DNA of 64,000 bases, from contig DATIDG010000070.1 in assembly GCA_035456405.1 (NCBI GenBank), forward strand, positions 77,199 through 141,198, given 5' to 3'. A program made the translations under genes and the position numbers. The DNA is from JAGVSZ01 sp035456405 (GTDB lineage Bacteria > Pseudomonadota > Gammaproteobacteria > Burkholderiales > SG8-39). Below are positions 25,088-34,133 of this stretch, piece by piece. The notes beneath the pieces are model-generated. The model searched no databases. It was given only the letters and a program-made list of their open reading frames with translations, and was not told the origin of the DNA. Every line of letters begins with the position of its first letter. Within the stretch, counting starts at the first letter, position 1.

Positions 25088-25740
25088 GCCCGCCACTGGC
25101 CCTTCACGATGTTGCGCAGCACGTGCAGCCGGCGATGGAAGAAGTGGTCGGCGCCCGGGACGAGGACGATCGGCAGCTCCTGCGGGCGCGCCCACTCGAG
25201 CACGTTCGCGAGCGGCGCGGTCTCGTCGAGCTCGCCGTGGATGACGATGGTGTCGACGGGTACGGTCCCCGGCACGTAGGTGCGCCCGCCGGCGACGAGC
25301 CCGTTCGGCATGCCGACGAGCACCATGCGCTCGACTGGCACGCGCGCCGCAACGCGCGTCTGCACGTAGGCGCCGAACGAAAAGCCGGCGAGCGCGACGG
25401 GCAGCGGCCCGAAGCGCCCCTGCGCCCACTCGATCACCGCGACGAGGTCGTCAGTCTCGCCGTTGCCGTGGTCGTGCGTGCCTTCGCTGGCGCCCACGCC
25501 GCGGAAGTTCGGCCGGATCGCGACGTAGCCCAGGTCGGCGAAGGTGCGCGCAAGGGTCTGCGCCACCTTGTTGTCCAGCGCGCCGCCGAACAGCGGATGT
25601 GGATGCGCGACCAGCCCGAGGCCGCGCGCGGGCTCGTCCGCGCCCTCGGTCGGGAAGACCGAGGGGTGGTCGATGACGACTTCGATGCTGCCTGCGGGGC
25701 CCTTTACGGCGAGCCGCTCCGGCGGCCGCCGCACCGTCAT
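25084..25740 (-). CDS. Alpha/beta hydrolase
   Basis: Cytosolic hydrolase of 218 residues of the small dienelactone-hydrolase/KANL3-like group. The oxyanion region HPHPLFGG is at 46-53, the nucleophile elbow GFSFGA at 119-124 (Ser121), an acid at HGELDE (about 168-173) and the histidine in GADHFF (about 196-201). The substrate is unknown. It overlaps the ferredoxin gene start side by four bases and the ATPase gene by four, forming one transcription unit. Confidence 0.86.
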   Translation of the reverse strand: MTVRRPPERLAVKGPAGSIEVVIDHPSVFPTEGADEPARGLGLVAHPHPLFGGALDNKVAQTLARTFADLGYVAIRPNFRGVGASEGTHDHGNGETDDLVAVIEWAQGRFGPLPVALAGFSFGAYVQTRVAARVPVERMVLVGMPNGLVAGGRTYVPGTVPVDTIVIHGELDETAPLANVLEWARPQELPIVLVPGADHFFHRRLHVLRNIVKGQWRA

Positions 25741-26045
25741 ATGCGCAGCCGCTCGACGATGCGACCGTCCTTGAGATGCTCCTCGACGATCTCGTCGATG
25801 TCCGCCTTGTCGACGTACGTGTACCAGACTTCCTCCGGGTACACGACGATCACGGGGCCTTCGTCGCAGCGGTCGAGGCAGCCGGCCTTGTTGACCCGCA
25901 CCTTCCCCTGGCCCGCGAGGCCGAGCGCCTTCACCCGGCTCTTCGCGTAGTCGCGCATCTCGTCGGCCTTGTGGTTCTGGCAGCAGTTCTCCCCGGGCTC
26001 GCGCTGGTTGCAGCAAAAGAAAACGTGGTGCCTGTAATAGCTCAT
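25737..26045 (-). CDS. Thioredoxin-like [2Fe-2S] ferredoxin
   Basis: Protein of 102 residues with the NuoE/thioredoxin-like 2Fe-2S pattern. Candidate ligands are Cys11 or Cys12, Cys21 or Cys22, Cys56 and Cys60 (KAGCLDRCDEGP). It opens with YYRHHVFFCCNQREPGE, typical of this proteobacterial family. It is a probable electron carrier of unknown partner. It is first in the minus-strand operon with the hydrolase and the ABC ATPase, and divergent from the QueC-like gene. Confidence 0.9.
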   Translation of the reverse strand: MSYYRHHVFFCCNQREPGENCCQNHKADEMRDYAKSRVKALGLAGQGKVRVNKAGCLDRCDEGPVIVVYPEEVWYTYVDKADIDEIVEEHLKDGRIVERLRI

Positions 26046-26126
26046 GGGAGAAGGGTCTTGCCGCGATGCGGCGCCGCCGAGATTCTACAGGGCCGATGTG
26101 CCTGCCAGGCGTGCTAGGCTCGTTGC

Positions 26127-26744
26127 ATGGAAAGCGCGTCCATCCTGCTTCTCTCCGGCGGCGTGGAGAGCGCGACGCTGCTCGCGCAGCTCGCGGACGC
26201 GGGCGAGCCGGTGCAGGGACTGTTCATCGACTACGGGCAGCGCGGCGCCGTCGAGGAGCGTCGCGCCGCGGAGACCCACTGCGGGCGGCTCGGCGTCGAG
26301 CTCGTCGCGCTCGACCTCGCGCGTGTCGGCGCGACCTTCCGCCGCGGCCAGGACCGCAAGGCCCACGTGCCGCTGCCGCACCGCAATCTCGTCGCGCTGT
26401 CGCTCGGGCTGTCGTACGCCGCCAACCTCGGCGCGCAGCGGCTCTATCTCGCCGCGAACCGCGAGGACACGACCGAATACCCTTCCTCTTCGCACGCCTT
26501 CCTCGCGCAGTTCCGGCTGGTCTGCGGGCTGCTCGGCGACGTCGAGCTGCGCACGCCGTATCTCGACTTCTCGAAGGCGGACGTGATCCGGCGCGGGATC
26601 GAGCTCGGCGTCGACTACGACACCACGTACTCTTGCCTGCTCGGCTACCCGGTGCACTGCGGCCGCTGCCCGCAGTGCCTGAAGCGCCGCGACGCGTTCC
26701 GCGCGGCGGGGCTGGAGGAGCCGGCGGGGTTCTACCGCGCGTAG
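26127..26744 (+). CDS. QueC-like PP-loop protein (7-cyano-7-deazaguanine synthase family)
   Basis: ATP pyrophosphatase of 205 residues. The PP-loop is SGGVES at 10-15, where the usual form is SGGxDS. The C-terminal zinc knuckle is kept: TYSCLLGYPVHCGRCPQC contains four cysteines, as in QueC. QueC makes preQ0 for queuosine. This copy is shorter than typical QueC (about 220-230) and has no queD, queE or queF next to it, so it may be a divergent ExsB-like enzyme with another substrate. Confidence 0.7.
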   Translation: MESASILLLSGGVESATLLAQLADAGEPVQGLFIDYGQRGAVEERRAAETHCGRLGVELVALDLARVGATFRRGQDRKAHVPLPHRNLVALSLGLSYAANLGAQRLYLAANREDTTEYPSSSHAFLAQFRLVCGLLGDVELRTPYLDFSKADVIRRGIELGVDYDTTYSCLLGYPVHCGRCPQCLKRRDAFRAAGLEEPAGFYRA

Positions 26745-26778
26745 GTGGCGCGGGCCGGCGGATCGTGCAGGTCGGTCC

Positions 26779-27423
26779 ATGGTCAAAGAAACCGACCGCT
26801 GGATCGAAGCATCGGAAGTCATTCCGATGTTCCCGACGATGGTGTGGAAGGTTCTGCTCAGGCCCGAGCTGCACGACCCGCTGGACGAAAGACTGCTGGG
26901 GCTGCTCGAGAAACTGCGGCGCGACCTGCCGATGCTCGAGCCCGGCCGCGGGTGGCAGTCGGAGCGCAACCTGCACGAACGCGAGGAGCTCCAGGATCTC
27001 GTTTCCTGCGCCGGCCACCTGGCGAAGAGCGTGCTTCGGTTCCTGCGGATCGGTTATGCGGCCTTCGAGATCACCGGTTGCTGGGCGACCGTCCTCTCCA
27101 AGGGCGCGGCGCACAAGGCTCACAGCCACCCCAACAACTTCCTGAGCGCGGTCTACTACGTCCGGACTCAGCCGGGCGCCGACACGATCAACTTCCACGA
27201 CCCGAGAGCTCAGGCGAGCGTGATCAGGCCGCCGGTGGTAGAGCTCATCGCCGGGAACACCGACCAGGTCGTGGTGAGGGTGTCGAGCGGCACTCTTCTG
27301 ATGTTCCCCTCCTATCTGGAGCACTCCGTCGACGCCAACGCGAGCGAGGGCGAAAGAATCAGCATCAGCGTCAACATCATGTTCTCCGCGTTCACGGAGA
27401 ACCTGAGCAAGCCGCTGTGGTAG
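26779..27423 (+). CDS. Putative 2OG-Fe(II) oxygenase (TIGR02466-like)
   Basis: Protein of 214 residues. It begins with an MFPTMVWKVLL segment (about 15-25), and its core carries AHSHPNNFLSAVYYV (about 114-128), INFHDPR (about 136-142), LLMFPSYLEHSVD and ERISISVN. That is the His/Asp...His plus Arg arrangement of a double-stranded beta-helix dioxygenase. Such enzymes use iron, O2 and 2-oxoglutarate; the substrate is unknown. It follows the QueC-like gene by 34 bases in the same direction. Confidence 0.75.
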   Translation: MVKETDRWIEASEVIPMFPTMVWKVLLRPELHDPLDERLLGLLEKLRRDLPMLEPGRGWQSERNLHEREELQDLVSCAGHLAKSVLRFLRIGYAAFEITGCWATVLSKGAAHKAHSHPNNFLSAVYYVRTQPGADTINFHDPRAQASVIRPPVVELIAGNTDQVVVRVSSGTLLMFPSYLEHSVDANASEGERISISVNIMFSAFTENLSKPLW

Positions 27424-27480
27424 ATCCGCAGCGGCGGCGAATGGTCGAGGCGCCCGATCGGAAGCCCGGCTTTGGGCCGC

Positions 27481-27783
27481 TCACGCGAGCACGTCCCGCA
27501 GCGACTCGTCCCGCTCGAAGGTCGCCTTCGCGAAGGGGCACAGCGGGATCACTTTCAGCTGCTCGGCGCGCGCCCAGGCCACGGCGGCTTCAACGAGCTG
27601 CTTGCCCGCGCCAGTTCCGCGCAGCGTTTCGTCGACGAACGTGTGGTCGATGATGATGCGTTTGGCGCCGGCCCGGACGTAGGTCATCTCGCCGCGGCGG
27701 ACCGCGTCCCGCTCGATCACGAAAGCGCCGCGGGGCGGCGCCGGGACGTGCCGCACTTCGAACGTCTCGCGCTCTTCTTCCAT
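27481..27783 (-). CDS. Small GNAT-like acetyltransferase (YidJ/Gcn5-type)
   Basis: A compact 100-residue protein of the mini-GNAT (acetyl-CoA binding) family. The pattern is EMTYVRAG (about 32-39), IDHTFVDETLRGTGAGKQLV (about 45-64), then LKVIPLCPFAKATFERDES (about 77-95). The RGTGAGKQL stretch is the CoA pyrophosphate loop. Target unknown. It is convergent with the oxygenase and precedes tamB on the same strand after it (17-base gap). Confidence 0.85.
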   Translation of the reverse strand: MEEERETFEVRHVPAPPRGAFVIERDAVRRGEMTYVRAGAKRIIIDHTFVDETLRGTGAGKQLVEAAVAWARAEQLKVIPLCPFAKATFERDESLRDVLA

Positions 27784-27800
27784 CGGAATGCTCCTGGTCC

Positions 27801-30800
27801 TCAGTCGAACGAGCGCCGGTAGGTGAAGCCGAAGCTCGACGTCGTCTGGCTCGTCTGCGCGTTCAGGCTCAGCGTGCGCGTGAGCGCGAAGGTGAGCCGA
27901 ACGAGGTTCGCGGCGACGGTGATGCCCTGCTCGTACTCGACGTAGAGGCGGTCCGAGAGCCGTTTGCCGACCGCGACGACCTGCCCGCTGGCCGTGCCGC
28001 CCTGGGCGCCCCGCATGCTGATGTCGTCGAGCCCGATGCCCTCGATGATACGGCGGTGGACCGGCACCGCCTCGTCGGAACTGACGAGCTGCGATGCCGC
28101 CGCCTGCAGGAGCGCGAGGTCGGCGCTCGACGCGTCGGGCGAGGCGCGACCGAGCACGAGCCACGACAGCTTCTCCGCGTCGGGCACGGGCGGACGCGAG
28201 GTGAGCCGCACCTGCGGCGCACGCGCCGTGCCGGTGACCTCCACGCCGGCTTCGACCGCCAGGTTCCTGCGCAGCGCCAGCACGTCGAGCGCCGGGTTGT
28301 CGATCGGGCCGTCGAACACGAGCCGCCCCCGCTCGATGTCGAGCTTCTGCCCGAACGCCCGGTAGGTGCCGGCCACCGTCTCGATCGACCCGCGAGCGAC
28401 GATCGTCCCGTCGGGGCGCGACTGCACCAGCACCTTCCCGCGCAGGAAGGCGTCGAGCCCCTGGCCGACGACGCGGAAGCGCTGGCCCGGGTCGAGCGTC
28501 ATGTCGACGTCGAGCGGGAGGGCCCGACGGCGCGCGCGCTCCGCCGGCTCGGTGCGCCCGACGATCACCACGTCGTCGCCCAGCCGTCCCGCATCCTGCG
28601 CGGCGAACTCGATGTAGCCCTCGTCGGCGCGCAGCTCGCCGCGCAGCGCGAGCTTAGTCTGCGACAGCGCCGCAGTGCCGGCGCCGGTCACCACCAGTCG
28701 CCGGTCGGGACGATTGAAGATGCGCAAGCCGTCCGCGCGCCAGGCGAGCTTTGCGCCTTCGCCGCCGGCCGCGAGCGTACCGCTCGCGGTCAGCTCGCCG
28801 TCCGGCCCGCGGATCGAGAGATCCTCGAGCACCAGCCGGTCGCCCTCGAGCTTGGCGCGCATCCGGCCGTCGCGAAGCGCAATCCCGTACTGCGGCACGT
28901 CGACCCTGATCGCGTCGGCAGTGGCGGTCCCGCCGAATGAGGGCGCCCCGAGCGTGCCGCCCAGCGCGAGATCGAGCGCGGCGCGGCCGTTGATGATCGC
29001 GTTGGTTCCCGCCATCTCGTCGAGTACCCGCAGCGTGGCGACGTCGGCTTTGAGCCGGCCGGAGAGCTGCGCGTCCCGCGCGAGCCCGGTCGTGCGGGCA
29101 TCGAGCGCGATGACCCCGACGTTCGCGGCGTCCATGCTCCCGGTGGCGGTCACCGCATCGTCGACGAACTTCGCCTCCACCGCGAGCCGCGCGAGCCCCA
29201 GCGCTAGCGCCGGGCTCGACGCGATCACGACGTCGCCGCGCTCGCGCTCGATGCGCGCGGTGCCGTTGATGCGCGGACTCATCTCGATCGACCATTCGCC
29301 GCGCACCCTGAGGTCGGTTCTGGGCTCGGGCTTCCATCCGGCCAGTGCGAGGAGCGGCGCGGCGGGCAGCGCGCGCAGGCTGCCTTCGGTGGCGAGGCGG
29401 CCGTTCTCCCACGCGAACCGCTGCACCGCCAGCTCGGCGTCGAAGCCGCGGAACGCCGCCGCCCCGAGCGCGACGCGGTCGCGGCCGATCTCGAATGGCG
29501 CCGGCGCCGCGAGCGCAAGCGCATAGTCCCCGCGGTTCTCGAGCCGGACGAGCGTGCCGCGCCAGGCGCGCGCCCCGTCCCATTCGCCTTCGAACCGCGC
29601 GGCCGCATCGACCCCCTGCGCCGTCACCGCGAGTTCGATCGGCCGGACTGCGCCCGCTTCGATCCCGCCCTTCGCGGCGAGCGTGTTCAACGGCGGCTGC
29701 TCCCCCCAGCGCAGCTTCTCGCCGCGCACATCGAAGTCGATCGCCGGGCGATCGACAGAGCCGGTGATGGTCGCCTGGCCCGAGAGCCGCCCGGCGGCGC
29801 GCGGGTCGAGCTGCGCGAGGTTGCGCGCGTCGACGTCGAGCGCAAGCGCATCGCCCGGCTGCCCGTACCTGCCTTTCGCGCCGAGGCGATTCGCGCCGAG
29901 CGTCGCGGTTGCGTCGGCGTTGCGCACGCCCCGCGGCGACGCGCTGAACACGCCGCTGCCGGCCAGGGGCACGTCGCGGAGCCGGCTGTCGGCGAGTGTG
30001 AAGCGAACGTCGGCGTGCCATGCCGGCTCCAGAGCGCCTCGGGCGGTGAAGTTCCCGTTCAGCGAGGCCGACGGGTAGTCACCGAACTCCGCCGGGTCGA
30101 GTCGTACGAACTTCGCACGCGCCTCGAACGGCTTCGCATCGGCGAGCGACACCGTGGCCTCGCCGTTCAGCTCCCCCCGACCCGCGGCGGCGCGCAGCCT
30201 CGGGATGCGCACGCGATCGCCTTCGCGCGACGCCGTCGCGGCGATCGCGATGCCCCGCTCGCGCAGGTCGACGTCGACGTGCTGCGCACCCTCGTCGAGC
30301 CGCGCGACGATCCTCCCGGCGAGCCGCGTCTGGCGCAGCGGCGCGTGCAGGCCGCGCAGGTTGAGCGCCTCGACGGCGAGATTCCAGCGGGTGCCTCTTG
30401 CGTCTACCTCGCCGTCGCCGCGCGCGCGTCCGGCCACGCCGAGATCGGCCGTGAGGTCGGTCAGCCGCAACACGGCTCCGTCGAACCCAAACCTGCTCGT
30501 TGCGCTCCTCACCGGCACGAGTCCGGACGTGACCGTCCCCGCTGCGGCGTTCTCGACCACAACGTTTCCCGAGTAGCCGCCGCTTTCGCCGCTCGCGGCG
30601 TCCAGCCGGAGCGTCGCCGCCGTCTTCGGCGCATCGGGCACGAAGGCCGCGAGGTCCACGTCGTGCGCGGTCGCGCGTGCGCGCGCGAGCCAGCGGTCCT
30701 CGAACGGAGCGAGCCCGAGCTCCCCCTCGATAGTCGCTGCGCCCACCCTGCCATCGATTCGCACATTCATCGAGACCAGGGTCCCGGCGAGGCCGGCCGT

Positions 30801-31418
30801 CGCGTCCACGGTCCAGGGTGGAGTAACACGCAGGAATCGCACGCCGCCCTCGATCGGAAACGGCTTCTCCGCGCCGAGCGTCGCCAGCCCGCTCGCGTCG
30901 CCCCACGGCGTGCGCGCACGCTCCAGCTCGAGGCGATGGCCCTGCGGCCCGGCGCGGTAAGCGCCCGCGACGTCGCGGAATTCGAACGTGTCCGCGCCGT
31001 CGACGAGCGCGATCGACGCGGTCGAGAAGCGATCGACCACGATCGCCAGCGGCACGCCGATCGAGTCGGGCGGCCCGGTCGACGGCGTCGGCAGGATCTC
31101 GACGCGGACCGACTGCGCCTCGAGCGAGCTCGCTTCGAGCCGCTCGCCGAGCAGGGCCCGCAGGCGCAGGTCGAGGGCGATCTCGGTGGCCGTCACGTGG
31201 ATGTCCTCGTCGGCGTAGGTGACGCGCGCAGCGCGGATCGGACCGAGGAGCGAGCCGCGCGGCGATTCGATCCGCAGCCGGCCGCCGGTGACGCCTTCGA
31301 GCCGGGCCATCACCCAGGCGAGCGCGGTCTCCGACCGCGCCGCCCACCATGCGCCGCCAGCGAGCGCGCAGAGCAGCGCCGCCAGGAGGACGAGCGAGAC
31401 AAGCAGGCCGCGCCGCAT
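27801..31418 (-). CDS. tamB: Translocation and assembly module subunit TamB
   Basis: Large periplasm-spanning protein of 1205 residues anchored by one N-terminal helix (about 5-28). The body is a long beta-rich taco-like fold of repeated strands and the DUF490/TamB domain fills roughly the last 350 residues, ending FGFTYRRSFD. With TamA it aids outer-membrane assembly and moves phospholipid between membranes. Its ATG overlaps the tamA stop (ATGA), so the two are translationally coupled. Confidence 0.93.
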   Translation of the reverse strand: MRRGLLVSLVLLAALLCALAGGAWWAARSETALAWVMARLEGVTGGRLRIESPRGSLLGPIRAARVTYADEDIHVTATEIALDLRLRALLGERLEASSLEAQSVRVEILPTPSTGPPDSIGVPLAIVVDRFSTASIALVDGADTFEFRDVAGAYRAGPQGHRLELERARTPWGDASGLATLGAEKPFPIEGGVRFLRVTPPWTVDATAGLAGTLVSMNVRIDGRVGAATIEGELGLAPFEDRWLARARATAHDVDLAAFVPDAPKTAATLRLDAASGESGGYSGNVVVENAAAGTVTSGLVPVRSATSRFGFDGAVLRLTDLTADLGVAGRARGDGEVDARGTRWNLAVEALNLRGLHAPLRQTRLAGRIVARLDEGAQHVDVDLRERGIAIAATASREGDRVRIPRLRAAAGRGELNGEATVSLADAKPFEARAKFVRLDPAEFGDYPSASLNGNFTARGALEPAWHADVRFTLADSRLRDVPLAGSGVFSASPRGVRNADATATLGANRLGAKGRYGQPGDALALDVDARNLAQLDPRAAGRLSGQATITGSVDRPAIDFDVRGEKLRWGEQPPLNTLAAKGGIEAGAVRPIELAVTAQGVDAAARFEGEWDGARAWRGTLVRLENRGDYALALAAPAPFEIGRDRVALGAAAFRGFDAELAVQRFAWENGRLATEGSLRALPAAPLLALAGWKPEPRTDLRVRGEWSIEMSPRINGTARIERERGDVVIASSPALALGLARLAVEAKFVDDAVTATGSMDAANVGVIALDARTTGLARDAQLSGRLKADVATLRVLDEMAGTNAIINGRAALDLALGGTLGAPSFGGTATADAIRVDVPQYGIALRDGRMRAKLEGDRLVLEDLSIRGPDGELTASGTLAAGGEGAKLAWRADGLRIFNRPDRRLVVTGAGTAALSQTKLALRGELRADEGYIEFAAQDAGRLGDDVVIVGRTEPAERARRRALPLDVDMTLDPGQRFRVVGQGLDAFLRGKVLVQSRPDGTIVARGSIETVAGTYRAFGQKLDIERGRLVFDGPIDNPALDVLALRRNLAVEAGVEVTGTARAPQVRLTSRPPVPDAEKLSWLVLGRASPDASSADLALLQAAASQLVSSDEAVPVHRRIIEGIGLDDISMRGAQGGTASGQVVAVGKRLSDRLYVEYEQGITVAANLVRLTFALTRTLSLNAQTSQTTSSFGFTYRRSFD

Positions 31419-33193
31419 CAGAACGTGAGCCCCACCGAGAAGTGCAGCCGCACCTTGCCGTCTTCCTCGCCATACGCGACGTCGAGGCGGAACGGGCCGA
31501 TCGGGCTCTGCGCGCGCACGCCGACGCCGTAGCCGAGCGCGAAGCGGAAACCGGAGATCTCGTCGGCGGCGTTGCCCGCGTCGATGAACGCCGCCAGGCC
31601 GATCCCGTCCCAGATCCAGCGCGTGTACTCGCCGCTCACGATCGCCAGGTAGCGCCCGCCGACGACCGCCTCTCCCCGCGTGACGCCCAGGGACTCGAAG
31701 TTGTAGCCGCGCACCGTCGTCGCGCCGCCGGTGCGGAACAGCAGCGACTCCGGGATGCCGTCCCGCGACGAGGCAAGCACCGCACCGGCCTCGGCGCGGA
31801 ACGAGAGCTCGTTCGCGGTGCCGAACGGCACGAACCACGCGAGCCGCCCGATGACGCGGCCGAACCCCTTCGTTGAGACGCCTGGGACTCCGCCGCCGAG
31901 CTCGCTCTGCACGACCAGGCCCCGCCGCGGCGAGAGCAGGTTGTCGGTCGTGCGCCAAGTGTGCACGTAGTCGAGGAACGTCGCATACACGTCCTCGGGC
32001 GGGAAGCCCGACGGCGTCTGCCGCGAGGCGATGTATGCGGCGCCGAACGCAGGCCGCGAGCGCTCGTCGACCGCGGTGGTCCGTACCCCGATACGCCACT
32101 CGTCGGTCGCGAGGTTCTCGATGTCGGTGCTGCGCCACCGCACCCCGACCGTGTCGGCCCAGCCGCTCGGGCGCTCGGGCAGGTCGACGGCGGCCTCGGC
32201 CGACTGCTGGACCGTCTCGAGGTTGGCGTTGAGACGCAGCCGCCAGTCGCGCGCGAACAAGTCGTTGTTCCGCCAGTCCGCGCCGCCGCGGAATTTCGTG
32301 TCGGTGCTGTAGCCGAGACTGAGCTCGAGGCGGCGCCGCGCCCCTTCGATGACGCTCACGCGCACCGGCACTGCGCCGCCTTCGGCCGCCGTCGGATCGA
32401 CTTCGACCTGCACGCTGGCGAAATACCCGGTCGCCACCAGGCGGCGCTGGAAACGCTCCAGCTTCTCGCGGTCGTACGGCTCGCCCGGTGCGAACGTCCA
32501 GAGATTGCTTACGCGCGCCTCGTCGTGGCGCGCCGTGCCGGTGATTCGCAGCGTGCCGAAGCGCAGGGCCGGGCCGCTGTCGATCGTGACCGCGAGCGTC
32601 GCCGTGCGCAGCTCCGGATCGATCCGCGCTTCGCTCGCCGCGATCCGCGCCCCGGCGTAGAGGCGCTCCGAAACGATCTCCACCGCGCGCCGCTTCGTCC
32701 GGTCCCAGTCGACCTGCGTGAACACCGCGCCGACGGGCAGCAGCCAATCCTCGCGGGCGCGCGCGAGCATCGCGTCCTCCTGCGCCCGGTCGCCGGCGAT
32801 CGCGCCGGTGAGGCGGATGTCGACGCCAGTCACGCGCGTCGGCTCGCCCGGCTCGACTGCGAGCCGCACGACCTGCGGCTCGGTCCCGGTGTCGAGCGTC
32901 GCGCTCACCTTCGGGGAGAAGTAGCCGTTGGCCGCGAGGATGTCGCGCGCTTCGGTCTCGGCTTCGGTCATGAGGCGACGGAGCAGCTCGGGCGTCATCG
33001 TCTCGTAGCCCTGCCAGCGATGGAGGTCGAGACCGGCGCGCAGCGGCTCACGAAGCGGAAGCGGCGCGTCGATCTCGACGCGGTACTTCACGTACTGCGC
33101 CGGCGTCTGCGCCCACGCCGGCACGGCGAGCGCGAGAAAGAGGACGACGACGGTCGCCCAGTGAGACGGGAAGCGATGGCGCGCGAACGGCAA
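31418..33193 (-). CDS. tamA: Autotransporter assembly outer-membrane protein TamA
   Basis: Omp85-family barrel of 591 residues with a signal peptide (about 1-29, ending AWAQ). Three POTRA-type domains occupy roughly 35-270 and a 16-strand barrel the rest, ending in VGLTF with the terminal phenylalanine recognised by the BAM machine. The barrel motif GGATTVRGYNFESLG (about 500-514) is the conserved VRGY lid-lock segment. It precedes tamB in the same operon. Confidence 0.94.
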   Translation of the reverse strand: MPFARHRFPSHWATVVVLFLALAVPAWAQTPAQYVKYRVEIDAPLPLREPLRAGLDLHRWQGYETMTPELLRRLMTEAETEARDILAANGYFSPKVSATLDTGTEPQVVRLAVEPGEPTRVTGVDIRLTGAIAGDRAQEDAMLARAREDWLLPVGAVFTQVDWDRTKRRAVEIVSERLYAGARIAASEARIDPELRTATLAVTIDSGPALRFGTLRITGTARHDEARVSNLWTFAPGEPYDREKLERFQRRLVATGYFASVQVEVDPTAAEGGAVPVRVSVIEGARRRLELSLGYSTDTKFRGGADWRNNDLFARDWRLRLNANLETVQQSAEAAVDLPERPSGWADTVGVRWRSTDIENLATDEWRIGVRTTAVDERSRPAFGAAYIASRQTPSGFPPEDVYATFLDYVHTWRTTDNLLSPRRGLVVQSELGGGVPGVSTKGFGRVIGRLAWFVPFGTANELSFRAEAGAVLASSRDGIPESLLFRTGGATTVRGYNFESLGVTRGEAVVGGRYLAIVSGEYTRWIWDGIGLAAFIDAGNAADEISGFRFALGYGVGVRAQSPIGPFRLDVAYGEEDGKVRLHFSVGLTF

Positions 33194-33412
33194 CTCGATC
33201 GGCTCGAAGGGGAAACACGCCGTGCGCGGGAGTCGGGTGCGCCGGCGATGCGAAAAGTCCGAGGTGCCATTCTACTGGGCGGGGTGAGCGCGTCGCGGGC
33301 GGCACGCTGCGCGCGGCCGGAGACGTGCCCCTGACGGGCTAAGCCGGGAAGCGGATTGCCCTATGGAGCGAATCGGCTATATCTGGACGCAATCGTCCCG
33401 GAGATATCCCGA

Positions 33413-34096
33413 ATGCCCGAGCAACTCATCGACCTGCCTCAGTGGGCCCAGTGGCTGGTTACTTACAAGGAAGCCCTTCGACCTTTGTCTTGGGTCGTCG
33501 CGTCGTTCGGTGGCGTGTTCGCGGCCCTCATGGCAGTGCGCCAGCTGCGCGAAACGAGATTGTGGAAGAAGACCGAGCTCGCCAAAGACGTTCTCGACGA
33601 AATCTGGAAGAACGACGAATGCACGGTCGCGATGGCCCTCGTCGATTGGACCAACCGCCCATTCGTCCTGCCATCTGACGACCGACGCGTGCGCATCAAG
33701 CGAGAAGAAGTACTGCGCGCCCTGCGTACGGACGAGAAGGACCTGGCGTTTACTGCGAAGGAAGTATTCATTCGCGACTGCTTCGACAGTCTCCTGGATG
33801 CGTTGCAGAGACTCGAGCACTACATCGAAATCGGTCTGATCGAGTTCGAGGACGTTCAGTTCCCGCTGGAATACACCGTCGCCGAGTTGAGTGGCATGCG
33901 GAGCGTCATCGACCGCTACATCGAAGACTATGGGTTTCGGTACGCCGACCGTTTCCTGAATCGCTATGATTTCTGGGTGCAAAGGGAGAATCATGGACGT
34001 TCGCCCTGCGAGCAGCTAGACGATGTCGCGGACCCATCCCCTCGCCTCCGCGTCCGACACGTCCGTGCGGCAAACAAGATTGGCGCGGCCTGTTAG
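33413..34096 (+). CDS. Hypothetical membrane-anchored protein, lower GC
   Basis: Unrecognised protein of 227 residues. A single hydrophobic segment (about 22-42, WVVASFGGVFAALMAV) is followed by a charged, helical cytoplasmic-looking domain rich in Trp, Asp and Glu (AKDVLDEIWKNDECTVAMAL, then YIEIGLIEFEDVQFPLEY). ATG at 33413 is preferred because GGAGA precedes it; an upstream TTG at 33356 is also in frame. Codon use is visibly less GC-rich than in neighbours, which suggests recent transfer. It stands alone, divergent from tamA and convergent with the AsmA gene. Confidence 0.7.
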   Translation: MPEQLIDLPQWAQWLVTYKEALRPLSWVVASFGGVFAALMAVRQLRETRLWKKTELAKDVLDEIWKNDECTVAMALVDWTNRPFVLPSDDRRVRIKREEVLRALRTDEKDLAFTAKEVFIRDCFDSLLDALQRLEHYIEIGLIEFEDVQFPLEYTVAELSGMRSVIDRYIEDYGFRYADRFLNRYDFWVQRENHGRSPCEQLDDVADPSPRLRVRHVRAANKIGAAC

Positions 34097-34133
34097 CGTG
34101 CCCGTCCCATCGCCCGCGCCTTGCCCTTGGGCC

